Positions 42,127-49,978 of a stretch of DNA of 64,000 nt are shown here, piece by piece. The translations under genes were made by a program, and so were the position numbers. Origin of the DNA: Tsukamurella paurometabola (GTDB lineage Bacteria > Actinomycetota > Actinomycetes > Mycobacteriales > Mycobacteriaceae). The stretch spans positions 3,132,850-3,196,849 of the forward strand of contig NZ_LR131273.1 in NCBI RefSeq assembly GCF_900631615.1, in the 5' to 3' direction. How positions within the stretch are numbered: position 1 is the first letter of the stretch; the number at the start of each line of letters is the position of its first letter. Under the pieces are notes generated by a model. That model searched no databases, had not been told where the DNA came from, and saw nothing but the letters and a program-made list of their open reading frames with translations.

Positions 42127-42623
42127 CCTCTCCCCAGCTCGACGGTCCGCTGCCCGTCGGGGCCGAGGCCCCCGCGTTCACGCTGCGCGACCAGAACAAC
42201 CGCCCCGTCTCCCTCGAGTCGTACCGTGGCCGCAAGAACGTGCTGCTCGTGTTCTTCCCGCTGGCCTTCACCGGTACCTGCGAGAGCGAGCTGGGCGGGA
42301 TCCGCGACTCCCTCCCGTCGTTCGAGAACGACGATGCCGCCGTCCTCGCCGTCTCCGTCGGGCCACCGCCCACGCACAAGGTGTGGTCGGGCTCGCAGGG
42401 CTACCTGTTCCCGATCCTCTCGGACTTCTGGCCGCACGGCGACGTCGCGCGCGCGTACGGCGTGCTCAACGGCAGGAACGGCTACCCCAACCGCGGCACC
42501 TTCGTGATCGACCGCGAGGGCGTGATCCGGTTCTCCGAGATGAACGAGCCCGGGGTCCCGCGCGATCAGTCGCTTTGGGAAGACGCCCTCGCTGCGCTAT
42601 CTTCGACCGGCAAGCGCGTGTAG
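42123..42623 (+). CDS. ahpE: AhpE-type one-cysteine peroxiredoxin
   Basis: 166 residues from GTG 42123, overlapping the DUF3052 stop (GTGA). Thioredoxin fold with the peroxidatic Cys in FFPLAFTGTCESELGG (about residue 45), preceded by the conserved Pro/Thr. No resolving Cys is apparent, as in mycobacterial AhpE, which reduces peroxides and peroxynitrite using mycothiol systems. The last ten bases of the gene lie inside tRNA-Val. Confidence 0.93.
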   Translation: MTSPQLDGPLPVGAEAPAFTLRDQNNRPVSLESYRGRKNVLLVFFPLAFTGTCESELGGIRDSLPSFENDDAAVLAVSVGPPPTHKVWSGSQGYLFPILSDFWPHGDVARAYGVLNGRNGYPNRGTFVIDREGVIRFSEMNEPGVPRDQSLWEDALAALSSTGKRV

Positions 42624-42690
42624 CTCAGTTGGTTAGAGTTCCGGTCTTACACACCGGCTGTCGGGGGTTCGAGTCCCTCCGCGCGCACCA
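42614..42690 (+). tRNA. tRNA-Val (anticodon TAC)
   Basis: A 77-nt cloverleaf including an encoded CCA. The 7-bp acceptor stem (with one T-G pair) is GCGCGTG/CGCGCGC, the anticodon loop CTTACAC, and the T arm GGGGG/CCCTC-type around TTCGAGT. Its first ten nucleotides are also the end of ahpE, stop codon included. A tRNA-Val follows ahpE at about this place in mycobacteria too. Confidence 0.95.
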
Positions 42691-42698
42691 CGGCGGGC

Positions 42699-44108
42699 TC
42701 ACCGGTCCCGGTAGGCCTCCAGGAGCCGCAGCCACACCTCGCTGATCGTGGGATACGCGGGTACGGCGTGCCACAGCCGGTCGATCGGCACCTCTCCGAC
42801 CACGGCGATCGTCGCCGCGTGCAGCAGTTCCGCGACCGCGGGTCCCACCAGCGTCATGCCGATCACCACGCCGCGGCTCTCGTCGACGACCATGCGCGCG
42901 CGGCCGGTGTAGTCGTCGGCGTACAGGCTCGCGCCGGCCACCCAGCCCAGGTCGTAATCGACCACCGTGACGTTCGTGCCGGCCTTCCGCGCCCGCGCCT
43001 CGGTGACGCCGATCGCCGCGACCTCCGGCTCGGTGAAGATCACCTGCGGCACCGCCGCGTGATCCGCCGTCGCCACGTGCGCGCCCCACGCCGCGTCGTC
43101 CACGGCCGCCCCGCGCGCCCGGGCGACGATGGCGTCGCCGGCGGCCCGCGCCTGATACTTGCCCTGATGCGTCAGCAGCGCCCGGTGATTCACATCGCCG
43201 GCGGCGTACAGCCAGTCGTAGCCCTCGACCCGCAGCGTGTCGTCCACGGCGAGCCACGAACCGGGCTCCAGCCCGACGGTCTCCAGCCCCAGGTCGACGG
43301 TGCGCGGCGCCCGCCCGGTCGCCGCCAGCACCTCGTCGGCCACGACGGTACGGCCGCCGGAGGTCTCGATCGTGACCTCGCCGCCCGCGCGACTCACCCG
43401 CGTCGGGGCCTCGCCGGTGACCACGTCCACGCCGAGCGCGCGGAGGCCGTCGCCGACCGCGGCTCCCGCGAAGGATTCGAGGCCGGTGAGCAGCCCGCTC
43501 CGGGCGATCAGCGTGACCCGCGAGCCGAGCCCTGCGTACGCCGTCGCCATCTCGGTCGCGACCACGCCGCCGCCGATCACCGCGAGCCGGCGCGGCGCGG
43601 CCTTCGCGCTGGTTGCCTCGCGGCTGGTCCACGGTGCCGCTGCGCGAAGGCCGGGGATGTCCGGGACGGCCGCGTCGGTGCCGGTCGCGACCACGACCGC
43701 GTGCCGCGCGGTCAGGACGGTCTCGGCACCGTCGGGCCCGGTGACGGTGACCCGCCGCGGCCCGGCGAGTCGTCCCTGACCGCGGATCGTGGTGATGCCC
43801 GCGCCCTGTGCCCACTGCACTTGGCCGGCGTCGTCCCAGTTCCGGACCACGGCGTCCCGTCGGGCGAAGACCTCGGACGGGTCGAGCGCAGCCTCACCAG
43901 TGAGCGCGCCGCGCACGTGCTGCGCCTCGCGCAGCGCCTGCCCAGGCCGGAGCAGCGCCTTCGACGGCATGCACGCCCAGTAGGAGCACTCGCCGCCGAA
44001 CTTCTCGCTCTCCACGAGCGCGGCGGTGAGCCCGCCCCGCACGGCGCGATCGGCCACGTTCTCGCCGACCGGCCCACCGCCGATCACGACCACGTCGAAT
44101 TCGTCCAT
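42699..44108 (-). CDS. Pyridine nucleotide-disulfide oxidoreductase family flavoprotein
   Basis: 469 residues from ATG 44108 with GGAGG upstream. FAD site VVIGGGPVGENVADRA; redox motif GGECSYWACMPSKALLR, with the two Cys spaced as in the family but with Tyr-Trp in the loop; NAD(P) site LAVIGGGVVATEMATAY; and C-terminal AVPAYPTISEVWLRLLEAY, with His-Ala-Val-Pro-Ala-Tyr in place of the usual His-x-His-Pro. It resembles mercuric reductase/lipoamide dehydrogenase relatives of unknown substrate. Divergent from the leader-peptide operon. Confidence 0.85.
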   Translation of the reverse strand: MDEFDVVVIGGGPVGENVADRAVRGGLTAALVESEKFGGECSYWACMPSKALLRPGQALREAQHVRGALTGEAALDPSEVFARRDAVVRNWDDAGQVQWAQGAGITTIRGQGRLAGPRRVTVTGPDGAETVLTARHAVVVATGTDAAVPDIPGLRAAAPWTSREATSAKAAPRRLAVIGGGVVATEMATAYAGLGSRVTLIARSGLLTGLESFAGAAVGDGLRALGVDVVTGEAPTRVSRAGGEVTIETSGGRTVVADEVLAATGRAPRTVDLGLETVGLEPGSWLAVDDTLRVEGYDWLYAAGDVNHRALLTHQGKYQARAAGDAIVARARGAAVDDAAWGAHVATADHAAVPQVIFTEPEVAAIGVTEARARKAGTNVTVVDYDLGWVAGASLYADDYTGRARMVVDESRGVVIGMTLVGPAVAELLHAATIAVVGEVPIDRLWHAVPAYPTISEVWLRLLEAYRDR

Positions 44109-44230
44109 GCCGCACCTCCTTCGACCACCGTACTGGCGGCGGTGGGAGGGGACCGGAAAAGGAGATGCGGCCCGGGGAGGGCGGGGGATACGCTGCCCGT
44201 AACCGTGACCGGCCGAAGGAGGTGAGACCC

Positions 44231-44281
44231 GTGAACGTTTCACGCATGTGGGTGCTCTCTCCGTTCTCACGGTCGACCTAG
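44231..44281 (+). CDS. Putative leader peptide ORF (16 aa)
   Basis: GTG 44231 is preceded by AAGGAGGTGA (44216-44225), a near-perfect Shine-Dalgarno sequence eight bases upstream, far better than those of neighbouring genes. The reading frame encodes a 16-residue peptide rich in Ser and Arg (core MWVLSPFSRST) and ends at TAG 44279-44281. The RNA over the ORF can also pair with itself (CCGTGA 44229-44234 with TCACGG 44267-44272; GTGAA-CGT-TTCAC at its start). Taken with the hairpin that follows, it looks like a regulatory leader peptide. No homologue is known to me. Confidence 0.55.
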   Translation: MNVSRMWVLSPFSRST

Positions 44282-44330
44282 GTGTCACCACCAGGAGCGC
44301 CGCACGCAGGCATTCCTGGAAGGCATCACC
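44281..44330 (+). promoter_or_regulatory. Candidate translational attenuator hairpin overlapping a ribosome binding site
   Basis: CCAGGA (44291-44296) pairs with TCCTGG (44314-44319), and GGTG (44281-44284) can pair with CACC (44327-44330). The paired region includes part of CTGGAAGG, the likely ribosome binding site of the gene starting at 44331. If the hairpin forms when the leader is translated normally, the site would be partly hidden; a ribosome stalled in the leader could free it. Confidence 0.5.
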
Positions 44331-44789
44331 ATGAACGATTCCCCTCTGACCCTTGTGCGCGCCGAGGACGGCGACTGGCTCGCCGTCGACGCCGACGCCC
44401 GCATCATCGGCCGCGGCGGTCCGTCGCGGCGTCCCGGCTTCATCAGCGTCGACGCCTGGACCGCAGCTGCTTTCGACCTGATCGCCGCGACACTGCTCGC
44501 CGAGCTCCCGGCGCCGCTGTTCACCCTCGTCGCAGACGGGGACGACGAACTGCTCGCCGCGTGGCGCCGGCACGGCTTCGCCGAGCACCGTCGGGAGACG
44601 CTGTACCGCATCCCCGTCGACCCGCCACCCGCCGTCACCCCGCCCGGGGCGTGGCTGGTCCGACCCAGGCCCGGAGTCGAGCCCTTCCTCGCGGCGCAGG
44701 CCGACCCCGCCGACGCGGCCGCCGTCGCCGTGATCGAGCAGGCCTGCGGCGTCGCGGTCGAGACCGTCGTCGAGCTGGTGCGGCCATGA
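44331..44789 (+). CDS. Hypothetical GNAT-like protein (possible acetyltransferase half)
   Basis: 152 residues from ATG 44331. The central text [20 protein letters not shown] resembles the C-terminal part of a GNAT acetyltransferase fold (helix-strand with G-F-x-x-H-R), but no clear acetyl-CoA-binding R-x-x-G-x-G/A motif is visible. A second, truncated domain may begin after residue 105. It could be an inactive or accessory protein. Coupled by ATGA to the IF-1 paralogue downstream. Assignment is weak. Confidence 0.6.
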   Translation: MNDSPLTLVRAEDGDWLAVDADARIIGRGGPSRRPGFISVDAWTAAAFDLIAATLLAELPAPLFTLVADGDDELLAAWRRHGFAEHRRETLYRIPVDPPPAVTPPGAWLVRPRPGVEPFLAAQADPADAAAVAVIEQACGVAVETVVELVRP

Positions 44790-45010
44790 CGAAGACAGCG
44801 CGCGGCATCGAGGCCGCCGGCACCGTGATCGAGGGGTTGCGCGACGCGACCTTCCGGGTCGAGCTCGACAACGGACACGTCGTCCTCGCGCACATCAGCG
44901 GGAAGATCCGGAAGAACTACATCAAGATCGTGCCCCTGGACCGCGTGCTCGTGGAGATCAGTCCGTACGACCTCAGTCGAGGGCGCATCGTCTTCCGCTA
45001 CCGGCACTGA
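44786..45010 (+). CDS. Translation initiation factor IF-1 paralogue
   Basis: 74 residues from ATG 44786, which overlaps the preceding stop (ATGA). IF-1 S1/OB-fold text is clear: [39 protein letters not shown] and [13 protein letters not shown]. The canonical infA of actinobacteria lies in the rpmJ-rpsM-rpsK cluster, which is not in this window, so this is most likely a second copy. It differs from the mycobacterial IF-1 I recall at several conserved positions. It could replace IF-1 under particular translation-stress conditions; that is inference. Confidence 0.88.
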   Translation: MTKTARGIEAAGTVIEGLRDATFRVELDNGHVVLAHISGKIRKNYIKIVPLDRVLVEISPYDLSRGRIVFRYRH

Positions 45011-45076
45011 CGGACGCGGCCGGATCGATCAGGAATCGAGAAGCATGCCGAAGGCGCAGTTCCTAGCGTTATCGGC

Positions 45077-45697
45077 ATGACAACCTCGCTCACCACCCCG
45101 GTCCGGTCCCTCACCCTGGAGGCGGAGGATCCGACCGCCGCCCAGGCCTTCTACGACGCGGCGTTCGGCCCCGACCCGCGGCTCCGATCCGTGCCCGCCG
45201 CGGGCCCGTCCGACGGCTTCCGCGGCTTCGTGGTCTCGCTCGTCGTCGCCGAGCCGGCCGTCGTCGACTCCTTCGTCGCGCCCGCCCTCGCGGCGGGCGC
45301 GACGGAGATCAAGTCCGCGCGGAAGTCCTTCTGGGGCTACGGCGCCGTCTTCCGTGCGCCCGACGGCACCCTGTGGAAGATCGCCTCCTCGTCGAAGAAG
45401 AACACCGGAGCGCCGCTGCGCACCATCGACGACGTGGTGCTGTTGCTCGGAGTCGACGACGTCGCAGCGACGAAGGCCTTCTACGTCGAGCGGGGCCTCA
45501 CCGTCGCGAAGAGCTTCGGCCGCAAGTACGTCGAGTTCGAGGCCGCGCCGGGCGCGGTCACGCTCGCGCTGTCGGGTCGGAGGTTCGCGGCGAAGGACGC
45601 GGGGGTCGCGCCGGAGGGGAGCGGCTCGCACCGCCTCCGGATCGACGGTGCCCTCGGCGCGATCACCGATCCCGACGGCTTCGTCTGGCACGAGTAG
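45077..45697 (+). CDS. Tandem VOC-fold (glyoxalase-like) protein
   Basis: 206 residues from ATG 45077. Two VOC halves: VRSLTLEAEDPTAAQAFYDA at the N terminus and DDVVLLLGVDDVAATKAFYV from about residue 115, with the second half ending AITDPDGFVWHE. Metal ligands are not obvious in both halves, so an enzymatic role is uncertain; members can be resistance or binding proteins. Followed nine bases later by another gene. Confidence 0.82.
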   Translation: MTTSLTTPVRSLTLEAEDPTAAQAFYDAAFGPDPRLRSVPAAGPSDGFRGFVVSLVVAEPAVVDSFVAPALAAGATEIKSARKSFWGYGAVFRAPDGTLWKIASSSKKNTGAPLRTIDDVVLLLGVDDVAATKAFYVERGLTVAKSFGRKYVEFEAAPGAVTLALSGRRFAAKDAGVAPEGSGSHRLRIDGALGAITDPDGFVWHE

Positions 45698-45706
45698 GCT
45701 CGCTGC

Positions 45707-46063
45707 ATGGACGCGGCCCTCGCGTGGCTCGACCGCCACGGCGCCGGTGACGTGGCGCACCCCGGTGGGACGCTACGAGGCCATCTCGTGCGCGTCGCCG
45801 ACCGGCTCGCGGCGTGGGGCCTGTCCGATGTCGTCCGGCTCGCCGGGCTGACCCACGCCGCCTACGGCACCGCGGGATTCGATGACCACCTCATCACGCC
45901 CGCGCAGCGCGACGACCTGCGTGCCGCGATCGGCGCGGAGGCCGAGGCCCTCGTCTACACCTACGGCGCGTGCGACCGCTCCACCTCCGCACACCGGCTC
46001 CCCGCGACCGCACTGCGGGACCTCGATCTCCTGGCGGGCGGGACGCCCACCGGGTGCGGCTGA
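45707..46063 (+). CDS. Conserved hypothetical protein (DUF6817-like)
   Basis: 118 residues from ATG 45707. Contains His/Asp-rich text (GGTLRGHLVRVADRLAAWG, RLAGLTHAAYGTAGF) reminiscent of small HD-type hydrolase-like proteins, and I associate it with DUF6817. That is recall only. Likely co-transcribed with the VOC gene. Cytosolic. Confidence 0.65.
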   Translation: MDAALAWLDRHGAGDVAHPGGTLRGHLVRVADRLAAWGLSDVVRLAGLTHAAYGTAGFDDHLITPAQRDDLRAAIGAEAEALVYTYGACDRSTSAHRLPATALRDLDLLAGGTPTGCG

Positions 46064-46102
46064 CCGCGCGGACTGACGCAGCGGACGGTGCCGTGGCGGT
46101 GC

Positions 46103-46492
46103 CTATGCGACGCGCGCGGGCGCGTTCGGGCGGACCGGTGGCACGTACGGCCCCTCGGCCTTCACCACGAAGAAGCGGTTGTTCGCGTCGACGGTGACGC
46201 GATAGATCAGGGCGGGACGCCGGTCGTCGACGCCGACGGTCGCGTTTCCTCGCTGCATCACGCGCACCTCGCACTCCACCAGGTACAGCCCGCCGCGCTG
46301 ACTGATCAGCTTCTCCGACCGGCTGTTGCCCACGCCGTTCTCGGCGTGCTGGGCCACCGATGCGGCGTAGGCGCAGGCCACGGACTTCGCCAGGTCGGCG
46401 TCGGTCTTCGGGGCAGCGCCCGCGGCGGCGGGGAGGGCGAGGGCTGCCGCGGCGGTGACGGCCGCAGCACCGAGGACAATCTTCTTAGTCAT
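46103..46492 (-). CDS. Small exported protein
   Basis: 129 residues from ATG 46492, the start that places a signal peptide (KKIVLGAAAVTAAAALALP, cleavage near AGA-AP) at the N terminus. The mature part has two Cys (KSVACAYAAS, YLVECEVRV) likely forming a disulfide, and a Pro-rich end. Family unknown. Convergent with the upstream DUF6817-like gene; an operator-like repeat lies at its 5' side. Confidence 0.72.
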   Translation of the reverse strand: MTKKIVLGAAAVTAAAALALPAAAGAAPKTDADLAKSVACAYAASVAQHAENGVGNSRSEKLISQRGGLYLVECEVRVMQRGNATVGVDDRRPALIYRVTVDANNRFFVVKAEGPYVPPVRPNAPARVA

Positions 46493-46495
46493 ACC

Positions 46496-46521
46496 GCATG
46501 CTAACATGCGAATAGCGAATA
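46496..46521. promoter_or_regulatory. Palindrome and tandem repeat in promoter of small exported gene
   Basis: GCATG-CTAA-CATGC (46496-46509) directly upstream of the exported protein's start, followed by two tandem GCGAATA repeats (46508-46514 and 46515-46521) in an AT-rich stretch. The site lies between divergent genes (the exported protein and cobD), so could control either. Confidence 0.45.
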
Positions 46522-46575
46522 GTGTGCATATCGCGAAGGTCGGTGCACTGCCGCGAACCGGTAGCGTCGACATCC

Positions 46576-47508
46576 GTGAACCGCATCACCGAGCTGGCCC
46601 TGGGCGTCCTCGCCGACGAGGTCTTCGGCGACCCGCGCCGGTACCACCCGGTCGCGGGCTTCGGCACCGTCGCGCAGGCGCTGGAGGCGCGGATGTACGC
46701 GCCGTCGAAGCTGCGGGGCGCCGCCTACACCGCGATCCTCGTCGGCGGCGCGGCGGCGCTCGGCTACGCGGCGCGGAACGTACCCGGTGCCACCGCCGTC
46801 GGCACCTGGGCGGTGGTCGGGGGAGCCGGCCTGCGCACGGTCGGGTCCACGGTGGGCGCCGACTTGGAGAGCGGCGACATCGACGGTGCACGCACCCTGC
46901 TGCCCAGTCTGTGCGGCCGCGACCCGTCCGTCCTGGACACCGCGGGTCTCGCGCGCGCCGCCACCGAGTCCGTCGCGGAGAACACGTCCGACGCGGCCGT
47001 CGCCCCGCTGTTCTGGGGTGCCGTCGCGGGCCTCCCCGGCCTGTTCGCCTACCGCGCGGCCAACACCCTCGACGCGATGGTCGGCTACCGCAACGACCGC
47101 TACGGCGACTTCGGCTGGGCGTCAGCGCGCCTCGACGACGCCCTGAACTACGTCCCTGCCCGGCTCGCGGGCGCCGTCACCGTCGCCCTCGCGCCCGCGG
47201 TGGGCGGGGCACCGTCGGACGCCGCGCGGGCGTGGCGGCGGGACGCGGCGAAGCACCCCAGCCCCAACGCCGGGGTGGCCGAAGCGACGGCCGCGGGCGC
47301 GCTGGGCCTGCGGCTGGGCGGGCGCACGCAGTACGCGCACGGCGTGGAACTGCGCCCGACGCTGGGCGACGGTCGCGCGCCTGAACCGCGCGACCTGGCG
47401 CGGGCGGCGCGCCTGTCGCTGGCGGTCGAGCTGGGAGCCCTCGCCGCTACTGCCCTTTGCGTCCGTACCGGTCGGCGAGTCGCGCGGCGCGCGCGGCCTC
47501 GGGCGTGA
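46576..47508 (+). CDS. cobD: Adenosylcobinamide-phosphate synthase CobD/CbiB
   Basis: 310 residues from GTG 46576 (NRITELALGVLADEVFGDPR at the N terminus). Cobalamin nucleotide-loop assembly: attaches aminopropanol (phosphate) to adenosylcobyric acid in the membrane. Family text: LARAATESVAENTSDAAVAP, FWGAVAGLPGLFAYRAANT and MVGYRNDRYGDFGWASARLD. Several hydrophobic segments. The 3' end overlaps the opposing SURF1 gene by 62 bases. Same neighbour order as M. tuberculosis Rv2236c-Rv2235. Confidence 0.92.
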   Translation: MNRITELALGVLADEVFGDPRRYHPVAGFGTVAQALEARMYAPSKLRGAAYTAILVGGAAALGYAARNVPGATAVGTWAVVGGAGLRTVGSTVGADLESGDIDGARTLLPSLCGRDPSVLDTAGLARAATESVAENTSDAAVAPLFWGAVAGLPGLFAYRAANTLDAMVGYRNDRYGDFGWASARLDDALNYVPARLAGAVTVALAPAVGGAPSDAARAWRRDAAKHPSPNAGVAEATAAGALGLRLGGRTQYAHGVELRPTLGDGRAPEPRDLARAARLSLAVELGALAATALCVRTGRRVARRARPRA

Positions 47509-48298
47509 CCTCCTGCGGCGTCTCGTCCTCCTGCGCCTCCGTGGAGTCCGCCGTGCCCGCGTCGAAGACCGCCTTGTCCTCGCGGCGACGCCGGACCTCC
47601 GACCACACGAAGTACGCGATCGCCAGCGGTGCCATGATGCCGAAGGCCAGCCACTGGAGGCCGTACGAGAGATAGGGGCCCGCGTCGAGCATCGGCAGCG
47701 GAATCGGATCGAGGCCCCCGGGCTGGCCCTCGTCGAGGTTGAGGTAGCCGGGCGCGAAGGCGATGCCCTGCGCCGGCCCGATCGCCGCCGGGTCGATGGC
47801 GAAGACCTGGAGGTACCCCGCCTCGGTGCGCGGCCCGCGGGCGGGATCGGTCTGCTCCGGCGCGCGGATCCGTGCCTGGACCGTGACCGTGCCCGACGGT
47901 GGCGGCGCGAACTCCGGCACGACGCCGCCGGTCGGCGTCTGCACGAATCCCCGGTCCACCAGGTAGGTCGCGCCGTCGTTCGCGGCGAAGGGCACGAGCA
48001 CCTCGTAGGCGGGCTTGCCGTTCTGGTTCCGCAGGCGGGCGAGGGACTGCTTGTCGGCGAGGTACTGCCCGGTGAGCACGACGCGCCGCCACTCGGCGTC
48101 CTTCGGCACGTCGGCGCGACCGCCGAGGAGCTGCGCGGCGGGCACGGGGTCGGCGTTCACGGAATCGGCGATCTGCTGATTGCGGTGACTCGTGGACGAG
48201 TTCTTGCCCAGCTGCCACGGCGCGAGGACCGACCAGCACAGCGCTGTGAAGGCGACGGCCGCGATCGCCAGCGCGATCCACCGCGGCTGGAAGACCAC
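47447..48298 (-). CDS. SURF1-family cytochrome oxidase assembly protein
   Basis: About 283 residues from GTG 48298; the alternative TTG 48316 overlaps the ptpA stop. N-terminal membrane helix (IALAIAAVAFTALCWSVLAP) followed by WQLGKNSSTSHRN, central soluble domain (VLTGQYLADKQSLAR, TYLVDRGFV) and a second C-terminal helix (LSYGLQWLAFGIMAPLAIAY). SURF1 proteins help insert haem a into cytochrome c oxidase. The C-terminal tail is acidic then basic, and overlaps cobD on the other strand. Confidence 0.88.
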   Translation of the reverse strand: MVFQPRWIALAIAAVAFTALCWSVLAPWQLGKNSSTSHRNQQIADSVNADPVPAAQLLGGRADVPKDAEWRRVVLTGQYLADKQSLARLRNQNGKPAYEVLVPFAANDGATYLVDRGFVQTPTGGVVPEFAPPPSGTVTVQARIRAPEQTDPARGPRTEAGYLQVFAIDPAAIGPAQGIAFAPGYLNLDEGQPGGLDPIPLPMLDAGPYLSYGLQWLAFGIMAPLAIAYFVWSEVRRRREDKAVFDAGTADSTEAQEDETPQEVTPEAARAARLADRYGRKGQ

Positions 48299-48308
48299 CT
48301 TGACCCAA

Positions 48309-48779
48309 CTAGGCAAGATTCGCTCGCGTCCACTCGACCATGCCCGGCATCGCCCCCTCGACCTGCGACAGCGTCGCGCGGAAGTCGTCGTGGTCCCCGT
48401 AATACGGGTCGGGCACGCTCTCGTGCTCGGCATCCGGATCGAAGCTGCGCAGCAGCCGGATCCGGTCCGCGGGAACGCCGCGCCGGCGGAGCGGGCCGAC
48501 GTGGGAACGATGCAGCGCCACCACGAGGTCGGCAGCGAGGTGATCGTCCGTCAGTTCGGCAGCGGTGTGCTCCGTGGAGTATCCGGCTTCCGCGAGCACG
48601 TCCCGCGCTCGACGGTCCGCGGGACCGCCCTCGTGCCAGCCGTCGGTGCCGGCGCTGGTGACCCGCACCGCCTCGGCCAGCCCGGCATCGGCGACGGCCC
48701 GCTCGTAGACGATCCGGGCGATCGGGGAGCGGCAGATGTTGCCGGTGCACACGAACGTGACATGCAGCGGAGTACTCAC
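48309..48779 (-). CDS. ptpA: Low-molecular-weight protein tyrosine phosphatase
   Basis: 156 residues from GTG 48779. The active loop is FVCTGNICRSPIA (C-x5-R) at the N terminus, and the general-acid Asp lies in SVPDPYYGDHDDF (about residue 120). A GGAGGG stretch lies close upstream. Cytosolic LMW-PTP; the mycobacterial homologue PtpA acts on host and bacterial proteins. It sits just upstream of the SURF1 gene on the same strand, as in M. tuberculosis Rv2234-Rv2235. Confidence 0.92.
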   Translation of the reverse strand: MSTPLHVTFVCTGNICRSPIARIVYERAVADAGLAEAVRVTSAGTDGWHEGGPADRRARDVLAEAGYSTEHTAAELTDDHLAADLVVALHRSHVGPLRRRGVPADRIRLLRSFDPDAEHESVPDPYYGDHDDFRATLSQVEGAMPGMVEWTRANLA

Positions 48780-48852
48780 CCCTCCATCTTGCCCGACCGT
48801 CCCGAGCGGCGAATCCGGCGCGGGCGCGGGTCGGCCGCCTACGCTGGCGGGC

Positions 48853-49968
48853 ATGTTGTTGGCAGAGGTCATCGAGGTGCTCGATCAGGCGTATCCGCCG
48901 CGGCTCGCGGAAGGATGGGACAGCGTCGGGCTGGTGTGCGGCGACCCGGAATCCGAGGTGACGCACGCCCTGGTCTGCGTGGACGTCACCGCCGAGGTCG
49001 TCGACGCCGCCCTCGCGCGCGGTGCGCAGCTCGTCATCGCGCACCACCCGCTCCTGCTCCGGGGCGTCGACACCGTCGCCGCGAGCACGCCGAAGGGCGC
49101 CCTCGTCCACTGCCTCATCCGGGGCGGCTGTGCGCTGTTCACCGCGCACACGAACGCCGACCGTGCGCGGGGCGGCGTCAACGACGCTCTCGCCGCGACG
49201 CTCGGACTCGAGGTGACCGGGCCCGTCGAGCACCTCGACGCGCCGTCGGCACTGGACCGCTGGGGCGTCATGGTGCCGCCCGCGCAGGCCGACGAGGTGC
49301 TCTCCGCGATGTTCGAGGCCGGGGCCGGGGAGGTCGGGGAGTACTCCGAGTGCGCGTGGCGGGTCGACGGCGTCGGGCAGTTCCGGCCCGGCACGGCGGC
49401 GAACCCCGCGATCGGCGCGAGCGGCGAGCTGACGACGCTCACCGAGACCCGGGTCGAACTGGTGGCGGCGCGCGATCGCCGCGCCGCGGTGCTGGCAGCC
49501 CTGCGCGGCGCCCATCCCTACGAGGAGCCGGCCTTCGACGTCGTCGAGATCGCCGGCGCGGAGCGGGAGTGGGGCCTCGGCCGTATCGGGGTGCTGCCCG
49601 AGCCGATGACGCTGGAAGCGTTCACCGCCCACGTCGCGACCGCGCTCGGCGCGCCGGCCCGTGCCGCCGGCGACCCCCGCGGGCTCATCCGCACCGTCGC
49701 GGTCTGCGGGGGAGCGGGTGACTCTCTGCTCGGCGCGGTGACCCGTCTCGGCGTGGACGCCTACGTGACGGGCGACCTGCGGCACCATCCCGTCGACGAG
49801 CACCTGCGCGCCGGCGGCCCCGCCGTCGTCGATGCCGGGCACTGGGGCACCGAGTTCCCCTGGTGCGCCACCGTCGCCGAGCTGCTGTGGCCGTACCTCG
49901 ACGTCGCCGTGCACGACGTCCCCACGGATCCGTTCACGGTGCGGGCCGCTCCCGCGGGGGATGCGTAG
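48853..49968 (+). CDS. Nif3/YbgI-family metal-binding protein
   Basis: 371 residues from ATG 48853. Dinuclear-metal ligands: LVIAHHPLLLRG (about residue 65), FTAHTNADRARGG, and C-terminal TGDLRHHPVDEH and VDAGHWGTEF. It has the central PII-like insertion (RRAAVLAALRGAHPYEEPAF) seen in long family members. Function unclear (GTP cyclohydrolase I type 2 annotation is historical). Corresponds to Rv2230c. The zinc-ribbon gene begins 10 bases after its stop. Confidence 0.92.
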   Translation: MLLAEVIEVLDQAYPPRLAEGWDSVGLVCGDPESEVTHALVCVDVTAEVVDAALARGAQLVIAHHPLLLRGVDTVAASTPKGALVHCLIRGGCALFTAHTNADRARGGVNDALAATLGLEVTGPVEHLDAPSALDRWGVMVPPAQADEVLSAMFEAGAGEVGEYSECAWRVDGVGQFRPGTAANPAIGASGELTTLTETRVELVAARDRRAAVLAALRGAHPYEEPAFDVVEIAGAEREWGLGRIGVLPEPMTLEAFTAHVATALGAPARAAGDPRGLIRTVAVCGGAGDSLLGAVTRLGVDAYVTGDLRHHPVDEHLRAGGPAVVDAGHWGTEFPWCATVAELLWPYLDVAVHDVPTDPFTVRAAPAGDA

Positions 49969-49978
49969 AGTGGCGCAG

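Noticed and set aside
44282-44785. Fusion of an Arg-rich domain to the IF-1 paralogue in one long frame
   Set aside because: The upstream part is an Arg/Pro-rich reading of the GNAT-like gene in a wrong frame. IF-1 starts at ATG 44786 with a coupled overlap.
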